From Clavaria fumosa (Eukaryota > Basidiomycota > Agaricomycetes > Agaricales > Clavariaceae): 64,000 nucleotides of DNA. Position 1 is the first letter of the stretch. Each line of letters opens with the position of its first letter. Location: contig OX637800.1 in assembly GCA_951802425.1 (NCBI GenBank), positions 992,001 to 1,056,000 on the forward strand. Reading direction: 5' to 3'. Below the pieces are notes generated by a model. It saw only the letters and a list, made by a program, of their open reading frames with translations. It was not told the origin of the DNA and did no database searches. This document shows positions 34,311 to 46,799 of this stretch, one piece after another. The position numbers and the translations under genes were made by a program.

Positions 34311-37300
34311 CTACAATTTCACAGAATTCCGAACGACATTCCGGGTCCGATCAAAAGGGCTTCCGGACCCCTGCTCCCCACTTCGACTGCTAGTCCCGTC
34401 AGCGGGCTTCTTTGGATGGTCGTTACTGGCCAAGTGTCTGACTTCACCAAAGTCCCTCGCCGCTTGCGCTTGCAAGAAATTCACGCTTTTGGCACGCCAC
34501 GCGGTGCAGTCGGCCTTCACGTAGCCCTCCAGGTCTCCAACCCAATCTCTCTCCGACTCTTCGTTGGAGGACATAGACCGGCCGTCTTTCCACAGTGATC
34601 CACCGGTCGTCTTTGCGAGCACCCCGTTGATATCGAGGGACTCGCCGGGAGGGATCGGCACCGGCTGTGATGGCGTTACACACGGCATGTCCACTTCTTT
34701 TCGAAGCACATGATCGAGATCGACGGCGGAAAAGAACGCGACGCCTTGCGGTAGATCGTCCATGCCCAGCTTGTAGGCGAAGAAACTGCGAGTCCATAGG
34801 TTGGCAATTTGCAGAGCAAGGGCTGCGCGGTAACGGTCTTCTTCCGCAACTAGGTATCGTAGCTCGTCATGCAGCGAAATGATGTACCGCGCCTTAATCT
34901 CATACTTCTCGATGAGGTGATCCATGGACACGATGAGAAGATGAAGGTAGTCCACGCCAGATGATTGGACAGCCCAGTTAATCCGTGACGGCATGTAGTC
35001 CGCTCCGAATTCTGCAGGTAGATACTCTTTCGAAAGAGCATATGTCACAGCACATCCCAGAGCGGGTGTCTTGGGTTGATCCGAAAGAGCGACTGCTTCG
35101 AGCTGGTTGAAAAGATAACTTTCTGTTCCCCCGAACCAAAACTTCCGTCCGAAGTAATCCGTACGCTGTGTGTTCTTGCCTTTCGTTGAAGCATACAAGG
35201 CCTGTGCAAGTTTTTTGGCTTGCTGGAGTTGCATCGCCGAGTCCGACTGTGAAAGGAGCAAGACAGCGTGGCGCATGCCTGCGCCATAAATCCTCGAATA
35301 ATTGAACACCTTGGCCTGATCGCGCGTGATGCCCAGGATACTCGCCGTCTTGGAGTGTAAGTCGGTACCCGCCGCCTTGGTGCCTTCCAGCGTCATCCAT
35401 CCAATGGCAGTCGCGCCGTGCATGCCGAACTGCGCGTCGCCCATGCAGCTCGAGATCCACAGCTCCTCCGAGTCAACATCAGCCCCAACGATCGCGTAGC
35501 CCGGAGGGGCCCGCACCATCGCCTTGAGCTCGGAGCCCACCCGGTTCTTCTTCGCGTTGCTGGCGGTCAGCCACGTCTTCTCGATCGCTCGCCGTGTAAC
35601 GGCTCCCATCGTGATGACCTGCGGCAGAATGATCCCATACCTCTTGCTCCCCAATTTCGGAAAGCCCAAATCCAGGCTGTCGTTCTGCCAAACGACGGTT
35701 TGGTTGCGTATCCGGTCTCGGGCGCCGATCCAATAGCCGCACTGGATGTTCAGGTCCAATATCTCTTTGGCCTCATTCCCGAGGCTCTTCAGCGTCCCGT
35801 TCTGAGCGTACGGCATGAAAGACTTCCCAAGCGGGTTCCCGACATTGGCTTTCTCGCCGTCCTTGTGCGGAAGCTTGTAGAATGCGTATCCGTCGTCGCG
35901 CGCCGCCTTCGTCATGCACTCATCACGGCGGTCGCTGAACTTGAGTGCTTTCTGGTTGTTTGGAGGCGGCGAGGATGACGGCATGCGGAACGCCCACCCA
36001 TGTTTCCGAGAGAAGAACAACGGCTTGTCTGACCAAGAAAGCCGCAGCAGGAGCGGCGCAACGCGACTCCGGGGCGTGATGTCGATGGTGCCTGGCGCCC
36101 GACCTGACTTGGGCTTGGTGAGGTCCCAATACCACTTCGGCCATTGGACAGGGTGCGGCTTCGGCGCAAGCGCAGCCTTCAAGGTCACTGGTTTCCAATC
36201 CAATTGTTTGAGCCAGGGATCGTTCTCTCGATCGGCAGGCGAAGTCTCGTTAGCCACGCGATTCGCAAGATCGATGATTTGGTCGATGATCTCTCGGGAG
36301 CGATCTCCAGAAGCGATGGACAGAGCCAGAGATTGATCAACGAGCGATTCCAGGGTGCCCTCCATCAAGAGGGGCAGTCCGCGACTTTTGCCGAAAACGT
36401 TAAGACATTTTCCACGAGCAGCAGCGCCACCTGGTCGCGGAAGAGGTATCGGCTTGCTTTGTTTGCTGTCACTCCGCTTGTAGTGCCATCCGTGTTCATC
36501 GGAAAACTCAAGATGGCGAGGCATTTGGTCAATTCGAACAGACATTTTCAAGAGCAGGGGTAGAATGCGCTTATGGGCATGGGCAGAGGAGGGGCTAACT
36601 CGGAGAAAGCGATGCAGCCACGCTGGGCGTGATCTTTTCGGAGCCTAGGAATTCACCAAATCAGTACAAGATAAGATAGACAATACGGAACGTTCTCCAA
36701 CCTCAGACGGCATGACTCCTCTCGACTTCCCAGGGACTTTGGGTGTCCAATCCAGCTGTGATAACCAGTCGTCGTTCTTCCAATTCTCACAGTTAGGAAA
36801 CATGGCCATCGTCGATTCCGCAAGCTGCTGTAATTGTAGCTTGACATGATCTTCCATACTCCGGTAAGCCTTCTCCGCACTCTCTAGATAATGCTCCCAC
36901 GATTCGTCGACGGTCAAGAAGCTGGAGCCCATAGTCAGTATGCCGGCAAAGGATACCGGATGCGGGCATGCAACGAGGAATTGTGGTAACACTTCGGCGA
37001 ACACCGCATGCGTGACGACGACGTCCTGCGCGCAATAGCTGATATAGTCGTGTATGTTCTCCCTAATCTCCGCTGGAGAATGCGTCATGAAGTCGTTGCG
37101 GATGTCTTTAGACATGTCGATCCCGCAGTGCAGCTTCGCGACGTCCGCGAGCGAGTTGGCCGAGGCAATGTCCTCCCAGCGCTGTGACGACGCCGTGTCG
37201 TCGCCGTTTTCCTCCAATGCGGTATCTACGCCGTCCGACTGCAGCTGCGAGAGACTCTCCTCCATCTCTCGACGGAGCCTCTTGAGCTGTTCGCGTTTCT

Positions 37301-38446
37301 CAGGCTCGAGCGTGTGCACGTCCTCGGGCTGCTGCTCCACGTCTTGTGCGTACTCAACAATGCCTTCGACGACCTCTATTGCCTCTGTCCGGCGCGTTTC
37401 CTCGAGTTTCTTGCTTTTCTTATGCTTCATCCAGGCCGGGCGCTGGTGCGCGCAGATGCCCTTGACGGCGACGTGCAGCGCCATGGTATCGAGAAACCGC
37501 GTCCGTGTCGACGCCAGATTGTACTCCTCGAGTGTGCGCGCGCGGTCGAACGACACGTTGTGTCCGACGACGACACGGGACGTTTTGGGATCCCCGAGGG
37601 GGATCAGATGCTGCGGGTCGTCCGACTCGCCGAGGAGCCAGGGAGAAATCCACACATACCACGCCTTGGGGGACGCCGCACACGCCATGATTGCAAACGG
37701 CGAGTGTGCCGGTATGCACTCGATGTCGAACACGAGCATCTCCTCCTCTTCGGCCTTCCTGCCGCCGCCGCTGCTGCCGTCGCGGTGGCAGGGATACGGG
37801 ACGTGCTCGCTGAAGCTGGAGCCGTCGGCCCTGAAGTGGTACTTGGTCCAGCCGGCCTGGATGTCCCAGCACTCCGGGAGCGGGGGGAGCGGCGCGCCGG
37901 CGAGGGTGCGCGCGAGCCCGAGCCAGGGCTGTGCGGCGTGCGCGCCGATTCGGTGGAAGTGCTCGCCTAGGTCGAGGCCCTGCAGCGGGGGGAGCGTGAA
38001 GCCCGTATCTGGGAGCACGGAGCTTTGGGACGGGTTGAGCTTGTGCGCCCGCAAGTGCCCCTTTGATATGGTTATGAATCGAGGGTCGGGAGGAGGGAAA
38101 GTGACGTTGCGGAATATCTGCGAGTGGAGTTTGCGTGAGAGGAGCTGGACGCCGACGTGGTTGCGTTTGGCTGTGTGCCCAGTTAGGGCGAGTGATGAGA
38201 CGAGCAGGACAACCCAAAGAAATTGATCGGCGATTTACCGTGCACAACTAGGGGTTCCTCCGTGGCTTGGGGAGTGTTAGATGTGCTTGCATCATCTCGA
38301 GAAAGCTTTGGAAGAGGCGTAGACGCGGGTATTTGTGATAGGGGCCGTGGCTTGAATGCGGCGTGCACGAATCGAGTTGCGAAGTACTGGCAAGACTGAC
38401 GACGACAAAAAAAAGGCGGAGAAATTTTATGATACTTTTCGAACAT
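34311..38446 (-). CDS. MIP1: Mitochondrial DNA polymerase gamma, catalytic subunit
   Basis: Replicates and proofreads mtDNA in the matrix. ATG at 38446; the N-terminus (MFEKYHKISPPFFCRRQ) is basic and lacks acids, fitting a mitochondrial targeting peptide. An intron (about 38251-38180) joins VVHA to KRNHVGVQLLSRKLH. Exonuclease motifs: FDIECIP (Exo I), GHNVSFDR (Exo II), YCAQDVVVTHAVF (Exo III). A second intron (about 36708-36650) joins VMPSE to APKRSRPAW. Polymerase motifs: VGADVDSEELWI (A), QAKVFNYSRIYGAG (B), SLHDELRYLV (C, HDE). All catalytic residues are present. The spacer between exo and pol domains contains two related WLxQLDWxP modules (see findings). Stop at 34311. Total about 1300 residues, in the range of fungal enzymes. 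Confidence 0.95.
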
Positions 38447-38866
38447 TCGTCAAAGCATAAAAAAATAAGGCAACGATAACGAATAAAGGAGGGAACGGAG
38501 TGGGGGTTGGAGAGTGCAGGTCGAGGAGGAGCAGATTGCTACGCGTAAATACTAGTAAACTCGCTTTGCCTCAACACGTGACCGATAGAGCGCGACCTTG
38601 CTTCCGTTCAATCCGTTGCCTCTAACTTCTAAGTGAGGAATCGTCACTTTCGTGCTTCGGATCAGCAGATTGGACCACGATGTAGTACGTTGGAGGGTTT
38701 CTCAGACGTGAGCGTGTTAGTAAACGGTGTGTACTTGGTCTGATCTTAATCTCATTCTTCGAGACTGAACGCTGTCCTTTGACGCAGAACAAATATATTC
38801 GGCAGCCATTCCAGGCCATATCCAAGACCGATTTATATATCTCTTCCAAGCTTACATCTCCCAAGC

Positions 38867-39377
38867 TTACATCTCCAATTCAAACCAAGCAGGCGTCGCC
38901 TTCATGCTAGTGCTTGTGTAGCCGCCCTTTCCCTTGATGCCTTTGAGCCCACCTCTGGCACTCTTCTCGTCAACGATCCACTCGCCCCTAGCTGCGTCTG
39001 TATATTCTCCTTTGCTGACGAGGAAGACAACTTCGCCCGGCTCACTGCCGCCGATCGTACCTTTGAAGTGCATCAAGCCGGTATAGTTCACCGTGCCGTG
39101 CTTAGGATGCGACGGATCGAGACCAACGCCGCCGTCGAAGGGGTGGTAGCTGAAGACATACTCTGTGATGGCGGTGCCGACGAGATCCCCTATGAATGTG
39201 CGCTCGGTGCGTACACGGGTGACTTTGGCCTCGGATTCAGACGCGAGCTTAACTGGCGTCTCCTCCCATGTAAGTGTGTCAAAGGTCGATTTGAAGGCTT
39301 TCAACCGGATGATTATATAATAAGTGGCCAGCTTAACGAAGATGTCAAAGTTTTTTTAACGCACTTTTAATCGACAT
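38867..39377 (-). CDS. DUF3224-family small protein
   Basis: ATG at 39377 (MSIK), one 67-bp intron at 39298-39364 with GTGCGT donor, then TFKSTFDTLTWEETPVKL; stop at 38867, about 150 residues. The sequence has the DUF3224/allene-oxide-cyclase-like barrel pattern: KVTRVRTERTFIGDLVG, EYVFSYHPFDGG, GLMHFKGTIGGSEPGEVVFLVSKGEY. This family is common in bacteria and fungi, has no established function and is usually a single soluble domain. Divergent from the NTF2-like gene at 39635. Confidence 0.8.
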
Positions 39378-39559
39378 GATGGTGAAAAGAAGAGATACTC
39401 TGTGAGTCAGAGACGCGTGCCAAGGTACGAGAAAGATTGCAGTCTCACGTGATCTCACGTGACTATCCTTTTCTAAATTGACGTCATTTATGTCACTGAC
39501 GTCATTTGTGCTTCGCTTTAATAGTCAAGTCAGCTATTCGAACTGTTTCTCTCATATCA

Positions 39560-39566
39560 TATAAAA
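39560..39566 (+). promoter_or_regulatory. TATA box for the NTF2-like gene
   Basis: TATAAAA lies 69 bp before the ATG at 39635, a usual distance for a fungal TATA box with a short 5' UTR. Confidence 0.45.
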
Positions 39567-39634
39567 AGGGTAACAACCCAAATGATTCATCGAAATCCCT
39601 TTTCACTTTCTAAGCTCGTCTCGCTCATCATACA

Positions 39635-40309
39635 ATGCAGCACCCAGCAGAGGAAATCAAGCACGTTATCGAAGGCCTTATCCGCAGCCCTTCGCCATCC
39701 CTTCAGGCGTCTGCCATCGAACAATACATGACCGAGGACGTCGGCTTCCGTCATCCTGCTTGTCGAATTGATCCAGGCTTGAACTCCCGCCAACAGCTGC
39801 TAGGAGTATATCGTTGGTTGAGGACCCTTACCTCCGACATCGAGTTCGAGACGAAGTGCGTCTCCTGGGACAAAGAAAGAAACACGCTCTTCGTAGACTA
39901 TATCCAGAAGCCTCAAATGAGGTTCTCTCCATTCGTCACTAGTCCCGGCAGGTGTGTTATCATCCCTCGTTGAGTAGTTCATTCATACATGAAGCCTTTT
40001 CGCCAGCTACCTCATCCGTCTCACCCTCCGCCAGAAAGAGAACGGCCTGTATTACATTTGCTTCCAGGAGGATTTTATGCACCCTGACGCACGTCTTTCT
40101 CTTGCGGTAATCAGGAGAGTTGAAAGGTTCTAATTATAATTATATTCGAGCAGCAAGCTGCAGCACAGGTTCTAGCTCCTCTGGCCCCGATCGTTCGTGG
40201 AGCACTCAGAATGTCGGCATGCGCTTGCAGCTTGGGTGTAAATGCATTCAGTAGGCTTGGCGTGTGGAAGGACTGTGAAAGAAAGGACTCGGATAAGCTT
40301 GTAAACTAG
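39635..40309 (+). CDS. NTF2-like (SigF-like) domain protein
   Basis: ATG at 39635 (MQHPAEEIKHVIEGLI). Intron 39952-40006 joins TSPG/S to YLIRLTLRQKENGLYYICFQEDFMHP. A second intron 40107-40150 (or to 40153) joins ARLSLA to QAAAQVLAPLAPIVRGALRM; stop at 40309. Without the second intron the frame would end at 40133, but the spliced version adds a hydrophobic helix and ends LGVNAFSRLGVW, as in related mushroom proteins. The fold resembles SnoaL/NTF2-like cones (LIRSPSPSLQASAIEQYMTEDVGFRHP, VDYIQKPQMRFSPF). Function unknown; the C-terminal helix may be membrane-associated. Confidence 0.75.
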
Positions 40310-40779
40310 AGTAAGCATTTTTCGCATGTACAGTACAACAGCATTGGCGCATACATAGAGGCATTTTAGAGTATCCTTGAAATCCTTTGAGTGAATAGAT
40401 GCATATATGCACTGAGCTTGGTCACGGTTGTGAACTACGATATGATAACATTGCCCATCTGTCTGACTAGCATGCAATGTAAAGAAGGGAAAATATAGTG
40501 ACGAAGGGCCGAAACGAGTTCACAAGAGTGCTGCTAGGTATGTACAACTATCAAACCAGAAGTTCTTCTTTGAAGGCCAGGCTTGCGGTAGTCGTGGTGG
40601 ATCACAGCCCAGCTGGCTCCCTAATCGCCCATGATGCAGACATTGAGGGGTACATTGGTACCGGATGGCTAGGGTTATTACTGAGATGCAACTGGCCGAG
40701 CTGATTAACAGCGACTTTCTGGATGGGCTAGTGCAAGTGGCGAACGCGTGAGTGCCAAGCGGCGACTGAGTGGATCATC

Positions 40780-41688
40780 GGTGAGCCTTGACCTGAACAT
40801 GAGGGTCGCATGACCCTGCTCGTCCGTTTTGCGGCGGTTTATTCTGTCGACCGTGACTGTGACTGGGACACCGTCGTTGGTGGTCGGACTGGAGAGATAG
40901 TGGATATGTGTCTTGTTGAAAGCATCAAATGCGAAGAGCACATTATCGTCGTGCTCGATGCGCCGCTGGCAACCTCCAACCTTGACAAACCTGAGGGGAG
41001 TTTAGCGCATGCCAGTGCAGACAGATGTAATTCAGAGGTATACCACTACTACTAGTATACGCACTCGTCATTCAGTAATATGCCCCAGAATCTTCGGCAA
41101 TGCGCATGACGAAAATGTCATCACATTTCGGTGAGTACTAATGAGCGAGCAAAATGTTCGTCAGAAACCGGGGAGGAAGTGTAATGTCAGTGCAATTCAT
41201 TGTCGTCGAAGTCTCGGTGAGCCTTGAGCTTGAGCCTGTGGAGTCCCTCGCACGACCCTGCTCGTTTGTTTTGCGGCTGTTCACAGTAGCACCGGCAAGC
41301 GTGAGTTTGCTGGTTCTGTCGACCGTCGTGACTGTGACTGGGACACCGTCGTGGTGGTCGGAACCGGAGAGATGGAGGAATATGTGTCTTGTTGAAAGTG
41401 CCAAATGCGAAGAGCATGTTATCGTCGTGCTCGATGCGCTGCTGGCAACCTCCAACTTTGATAAACCTGAGGGGAGTTTAGCGCATGCCAGTGCAGATGT
41501 AATTCAGAGGTATACCACTACTACTGGTATACGCACTCGTCATTTAGTAATAGTAGTATGCCCCAGAATCTAGAATTATCTTGGGCAGTACCGGCAATGC
41601 GCGCGATGAAAACGTCATCATATTTCGGTGAGTACTAATGAACGAAAAAGACGTCCGTCAGAACTGGGGAGGAAGTGTAATGTCAGTG
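40780..41688 (+). repeat. Tandem duplication, two ~410-470 bp copies
   Basis: Copies at about 40780-41196 and 41216-41688 share long blocks: GACTGTGACTGGGACACCGT, CATGCCAGTGCAGA, GGTATACCACTACTACT and GGAGGAAGTGTAATGTCAGT, differing by substitutions and small indels. No gene is recognised in either copy; minus-strand frames through both (for example VPVTVTTVDR) have no known domain. Confidence 0.8.
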
Positions 41689-43595
41689 CATACACTGCCT
41701 TAGAAGTCGAATCCCCTCAAGTCGACCAGCGTCAATGCAAAGAGTTGCAAAACTTATGTAAGCTGCCAGATCTACGTCGCAGCAAACTCACAAAGAAACT
41801 CAAATGGCTCGACGCTTTACAACAGCAGAAGCGCCTGGCGTTACTTGGAAAACGCACGACTCATTGGGGCGGCCGCACGACCCGAATGAGTCTGCCCTCG
41901 CGCGGTTTTGGCGCCAAGAAATATGGTGAGCGCGGTTTCTATTTCTTTGTCTGTCGCGGCTGAGGCAGTAGAGCGCACAGGGCTCCGGAGAAAAGAGCGG
42001 GAAATTTGAGTGTCTTGTCGAGTTTGGGGCTGTTCATCGGGGGGATAATCGCTGTGAGAACTTGGGGCGATCTGATGATCCCCGCATGAGTCCTACGCTG
42101 CCCTTGCGTCGTCGTCGTCGTTTCCTGCCATTTCTGCTCTGGTGCGCATGCCCCCTTCGTTTGCTGTTCTTGCTCGCGGGCACATGTTCGTGTGTCCGAC
42201 TAGCAGTCCCGAACTGGCATTATCTTTGACTTTCCTCTGACGTATTTTCTTTTGCTTCATCCCACAGACCGCAGACAAATAAACCAGTTTGTGTTCGATG
42301 TTATGAATCAAATATGGTTGAATGCGCTGTTTCTCTCTCTCCAATGTGCATTGCATTGAACCTTGGTTGAACTGAGCCTGGAGCGTGGTGAAGACGGGGA
42401 GGTACGGCGTGCCTTCGGGCCGCTGCACTCTAGCACTGCTCGAGGCATGAATTGCATTTCCTTGGGTCATCATTCCAACCCGCCGCAAGCGATGTCTCGA
42501 CCGGGAGCGAATACCGTCTTTCCCCAGCTTAACTACGGCACTTACGCTTCTTCCCTTCATTCACATTCAGTTGTTTGGACATTTTCCACACTACTGTGGT
42601 CGTCGGATCTCAATTTGTCTCACCAAACGCGGTGTGGCCTATCGGTGATCATAACATAATGTACACAGGAAATATGGGAAGCACAAACCGATACCTATTT
42701 CTTGTGCCATAAGGGACCTCGGAGAATCCGAATTAATTAGGTAGCGCTGCCAGAGTCCACTTCTGCGAGAAGAACTCGAGAATAGAGTCTCTATTTCTCC
42801 GAAAAGCGGCTCCAAGGTAGCTAGCTGATTTGCGGAGTTGCACTTTGTTCTTGCAACTTCAATGACTGGTGGCTGGCTACTTTAAACTGAGAGAGGTAGC
42901 GCGATGGCTAGGCTGGCAAGTGCTTTCGAAGCCATTCTGAAACGGCACACTTCAATCTTCCCAAGGCCAGAAAGTTTCATGGACAATTTCTCCACAGTCT
43001 GGGTGCGAGCTTGAGACACATTGGGTGAAGTAGACCATTGGAACAAGGCCATCCACTCCGGTTCAGTAGCCATTCTGTGCAGCGCAGTGATATGTTTGAT
43101 GGCCATGGGCCGATAATTATCCATGTCTGACAGTTCATAGACAGACGTCCTGAATTCCAAAGAACCATTAATATGATGACCTAAATCTGAAGGAGATTTC
43201 GGCCAACCTCTGTCGGAAACCACCTCCAATAGTGATCGCGGCTTCGCTCCGTCGAAACAGATAGGCTGTGAGTCACTTGCATCTGCGACTTCGCCTTCAC
43301 AGATAGAAAGTGAATGCAGGTCACGATACGAAACAGGAAACAGCCCCATGGAATTCTAAATAACGTGCCTTCGGCCTGCATGAGACATTTGAGTACAAAA
43401 ATCTTGATCAGAAGAAATGGACAGACAAGTAGTGCGACGAGAGGAAAGTAAAATGACTCAGCGTAGCATAAACTGTCCTTGCTCACCGGTTGGGTTTTTT
43501 TATCTGACTACATTCGCGAGAGGTGGCACAGTGTATATGGCGTTCTCGAGCTCAATGGAAAAACCCTGTAAGCCTGGATGGGTTCTTGTTCCGTA
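41689..43595. other. Unassigned region with weak open frames
   Basis: A + strand frame of 111 codons from about 41628 to 41963 (basic, no motif, no ATG at its start) and a minus-strand frame at 42882-43349 starting ATG in good context (MGLFPVSYRDLHSL, 155 codons) are the best candidates. Neither has a recognisable domain or introns supporting it. 42093-42560 on the minus strand begins with a non-ATG codon and is basic, low-complexity sequence. I would not name a gene here. Confidence 0.4.
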
Positions 43596-43894
43596 TCATA
43601 GTCTCTGATTCCGTGACGTCGATAGAGAGATCTGATCCTTCAAATCTTCACGGTTGTAAACGGGATCCCCCGCTTCAAAAGGAATGTACTCGCATTTCAC
43701 GAGGTCTCCGTAACTCCGTAGCAACCAGTCATGTATCTTGTACAAGATCGCAAGTTCAATCTTCTCAATTCGACGCAGGCCCCGGATGGCGGATTTCCGG
43801 AGCTCGACCAGCCCACGGTCCGAACTGACTGGGAGTCACATACCAGTACAGCTCTTTTTGTGTTTTCTGAATCGGCATTTGTGTACCGCAACAT
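43596..43894 (-). pseudogene. BTB/POZ-protein C-terminal-like fragment (uncertain)
   Basis: An open stretch ending at a TGA (43596-43598) reads GLRRIEKIELAILYKIHDWLL then RSYGDLVKCEYIPFEAGDPV. It resembles the helical region after the BTB domain in mushroom BTB proteins (EK-IELA-KY-I-DWL pattern). An ATG at 43894 (MLRYTNADSENTKR) could be an upstream exon, but no clean splice to it was found and no BTB core is visible. It may be a relic or an exon of an unresolved gene. Confidence 0.3.
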
Positions 43895-44331
43895 GTATCT
43901 AAGACGAAGACGCGGTCGCAGAGGTGGGGGTGAAATGGGTTAAGGAGGAATGAGTTTGCTTAAAGTAGATCGTACATTTTGTGGGTACTTGTAATGTCTG
44001 ATAGGTCAAGACCGAGCCGTGGTTCAAAAGGGTTCCTAGTTGCTGTGAAGGCGCCGGACGCTTCGACGGACTTGGCGACGGCTAGGAAGCCTTGAGAAGG
44101 ATGTTGGGAGAATGCCAATGTGGCAGCAGCGGGTGGTTGGTATGGTGGACGCCATTGTTATTATAAATATAAGCGGGCGAACAGCACTGGCTCTACTGGC
44201 GCCCACTGCCAATAAAGGATGAAAGTCTGGGAAATTGCCGACTTGTGCATTGCAGTCCAGAGCAGCATGCTGGCGCCCTTCTGGCGCCCTCAACTTGACA
44301 GAAGGCCCCGAGTTGACGGACAGCGACCAGG

Positions 44332-46799
44332 ATGATCCCAGAAGTGCCGCCAGAGCCCCGCGAGTTGTGGCTGGATCTCCAGGAGCTCAGCGACCTCGTC
44401 TCGATCCCTGAGCATGCACCACAGCCGAAAGCCCATTTCGTCGACCTCTATCCTCTGGAGAGCCTCTTGCCTCCTGTACCGGAAGTCGCGCCCGTGGCGT
44501 CTAAATTGTTCTCGTCGAGCATTGAGCTGCGAGAAGCCGCTGATACTCCCCGCTCTGAAAGTGATGAGGAATCTGCGGACGATGACCGGACTCGGCACAC
44601 ATTGGAAGATGGTACCGTCGTCTCAACGTTGGATCGAGTCATGAAAACGGTACGTTTCGTTTGGACTAATAAGTAGTTCTGATGATGATGTTGGACATAG
44701 GTTCCCCCGCCCATCACCGTGAAACCCAGTAACGACCAGTTTTTCTCTCGCGAGGACCCGTCAAAACCGAACCTTCAATTCCTCAAGCAACACTTTTTTA
44801 GTGAAGGGAGATTGACAGAAGCGCAAGCGCTCTGGATCTTGGGCAAGGCCACATTACTGCTACAGAACGAACCGAACCTCCTCACCGTCCCCCTCCCTGC
44901 AACAAGTGAGTGAACCCATCTCACATCATGTCATACGCCATCTAATAGAAATGCCAGTCTGTAGTGATATTCGCGGCCAATATGTTAGACTTACGTTCTC
45001 AGGATTTTAGAACATGCTGAACAAGCCGATTCTGTAGTACGACTTGATGAAAGTATTTGAAATTGGTGGCGACCCAATCGAACCAACATTGACACGGTAT
45101 CTTTTTCTGGGCAATTACTACAGAAGGGGAGATTTTGGAATTGAGGTGAGTCTCTACGCCAAATCTGTCGTATGCACATCGCTTAAATGCCCAAACACAG
45201 TGTATCCTGTATTTGTGGGCGCTCAAAATCTGTTATCCTGATACAATACTACTTCTCCGGGGAAACCATGAATGCCGACAAATGGCTGAAGAATACACCT
45301 TCAAGTTGGAATGTAGGCAACATCCAATTTCCTGAGCTACATTGAGACCTTGCTTTCCCAGGCAAACTCAAATACTCGGAACGTGTTTATGAGATGTGCT
45401 TAGCCTCGTTTCATCACTTGCCTCTCGCCGCCCTGCTAGATCAGAACATTCTATGCGTTCACGGCGGGCTCTCACCAACACTTCGGACCCTAGCTGATCT
45501 TCAAGAAGTATCCGACTTTTCACTCTTTCTATTTTGGCGGCTGATTGAGCCCGCAGATCAACCGTTTCCGAGAGCCCCTTGACGAAGGGATGCTTCTGGA
45601 TGTCTTGTGGTCTGACCCGATGAGGGATTATGGGGAGGAACAGCCAGATGAACGGTTTGCCCACAACAGCGGCCGAAATCGCTCGTACTTTTATAGGTCA
45701 GTCGTTCGAACTGCTGGATTGAACCTACCCACATTTCATATCCTTTGCTTTACAGCTATCAAGCCGTTTGTGACTTCCTGGCGGCCAACGATTTACTCTG
45801 CCTGATCCGAGGACACGAAGCTCATGATTCTGGGCATGTCGTTAACATCTTTGTAGGTCCAAGGTAGCATGCGCTAACTCTACGTTCCCAGCTACCGTAT
45901 CTACAAGAAAATGAAGGAGACAGGCTTCCCATCTATCATCGGCGTTTTTTCCGCTCCGAATTACCTCCTCAATAGCAAACGCAACAACAAAGCTTCCGTA
46001 ATCGTGTATGACAGAGACGTCCTCAATATCCGACAATTCAATTACTCGCCCCGTCCGTACCGGCTCCCCGATTTCTTGGATGGCATTGAATGGAGCTTGC
46101 CCTTCGTCGCGCAGAAATGTACGCCGTCCGCTCTGTGTTGTAGCGCGAGTCGACCGCTTTTTTACCGTTTACTCACGCCTCCCTTTTCTTGACATCCAGT
46201 GGGCGAGATGGTGACCGCCATGCTGAGTGTGTGCGCCAAGGAGGAACTAGAAGGAGTACCCGCGAATGAGCAGGAGACAGCGGAAGCAACAAAGCCGCCC
46301 TTCGCGGAACTGTGCAAAGAGGCCATCCAGGGCAACACTTTAACAGTCCTCCCGAGGGCGCGTAGTGCTTCCCGATTTCGGTCCGTTTTTTTATTGTCCC
46401 CCTCCCCGCGCGCTTTTTTCCGAATGTTTTTCTCTTGTGTGTGCTTCTTTTTTTTCGCCCGCCCCGTCCTCACTCTGGTTCCTCCAGTGACAGGGAGTAC
46501 ATGAGGGATCACGACCATTCAGGCCCGGGCGGGTCTGGCCTATTTCGGTCCGTTCTGTTACCTCCCCCCCTTTTTTTAAAATTGTATTTTTTGCTCATCT
46601 TACTAGTGGCACGGGGGGCGAGTACGCGAGGGGGCTGGACGACCCGAGGTTCTCGAGCGACAACTATCTGAGTGACGACGATCGAAGCAACGATGATCTG
46701 AGTCATGGTGGTCTGAACCATGACGATCCAAGCGACGACGATTCACTGCCTCCTGGTTTTGAGATACAGGGCCCATCGATTGCCATCCGTTTTGCGTGA
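44332..46799 (+). CDS. Calcineurin A-like protein with altered catalytic metal site (probable pseudophosphatase)
   Basis: Spliced frame from ATG 44332 to TGA 46799 with about ten short introns, all leaving an open frame; one has a GC donor (GCATGT near 45839). Order matches the calcineurin catalytic subunit: [44 protein letters not shown], phosphatase core, [16 protein letters not shown] and the B-subunit-binding helix [16 protein letters not shown]. Key sites are changed: GDxHGQ reads SDIRGQ (metal His to Arg) and GDYVDRG reads GNYYRRG (two Asp lost). GNHE (RGNHECRQ), the VHGG His and the RGHE His remain. No calmodulin-binding helix is evident after the B-binding helix; the tail is Asp/Ser-rich (SDDDRSNDD) and ends PPGFEIQ. 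By family it would sit in Ca2+/calmodulin signalling; loss of ligands argues against phosphatase activity. Confidence 0.85.

Noticed and set aside
37054..38226. 390-codon plus-strand frame antisense to MIP1
   Set aside because: Overlaps the MIP1 exonuclease exon, which has all expected motifs; the plus-strand product is Ser/Cys-rich with no domain.
43731..43760. Possible tRNA-like sequence around CAAGTTCAATCTTCTC
   Set aside because: No acceptor stem or anticodon arm could be formed around the T-loop-like bases.
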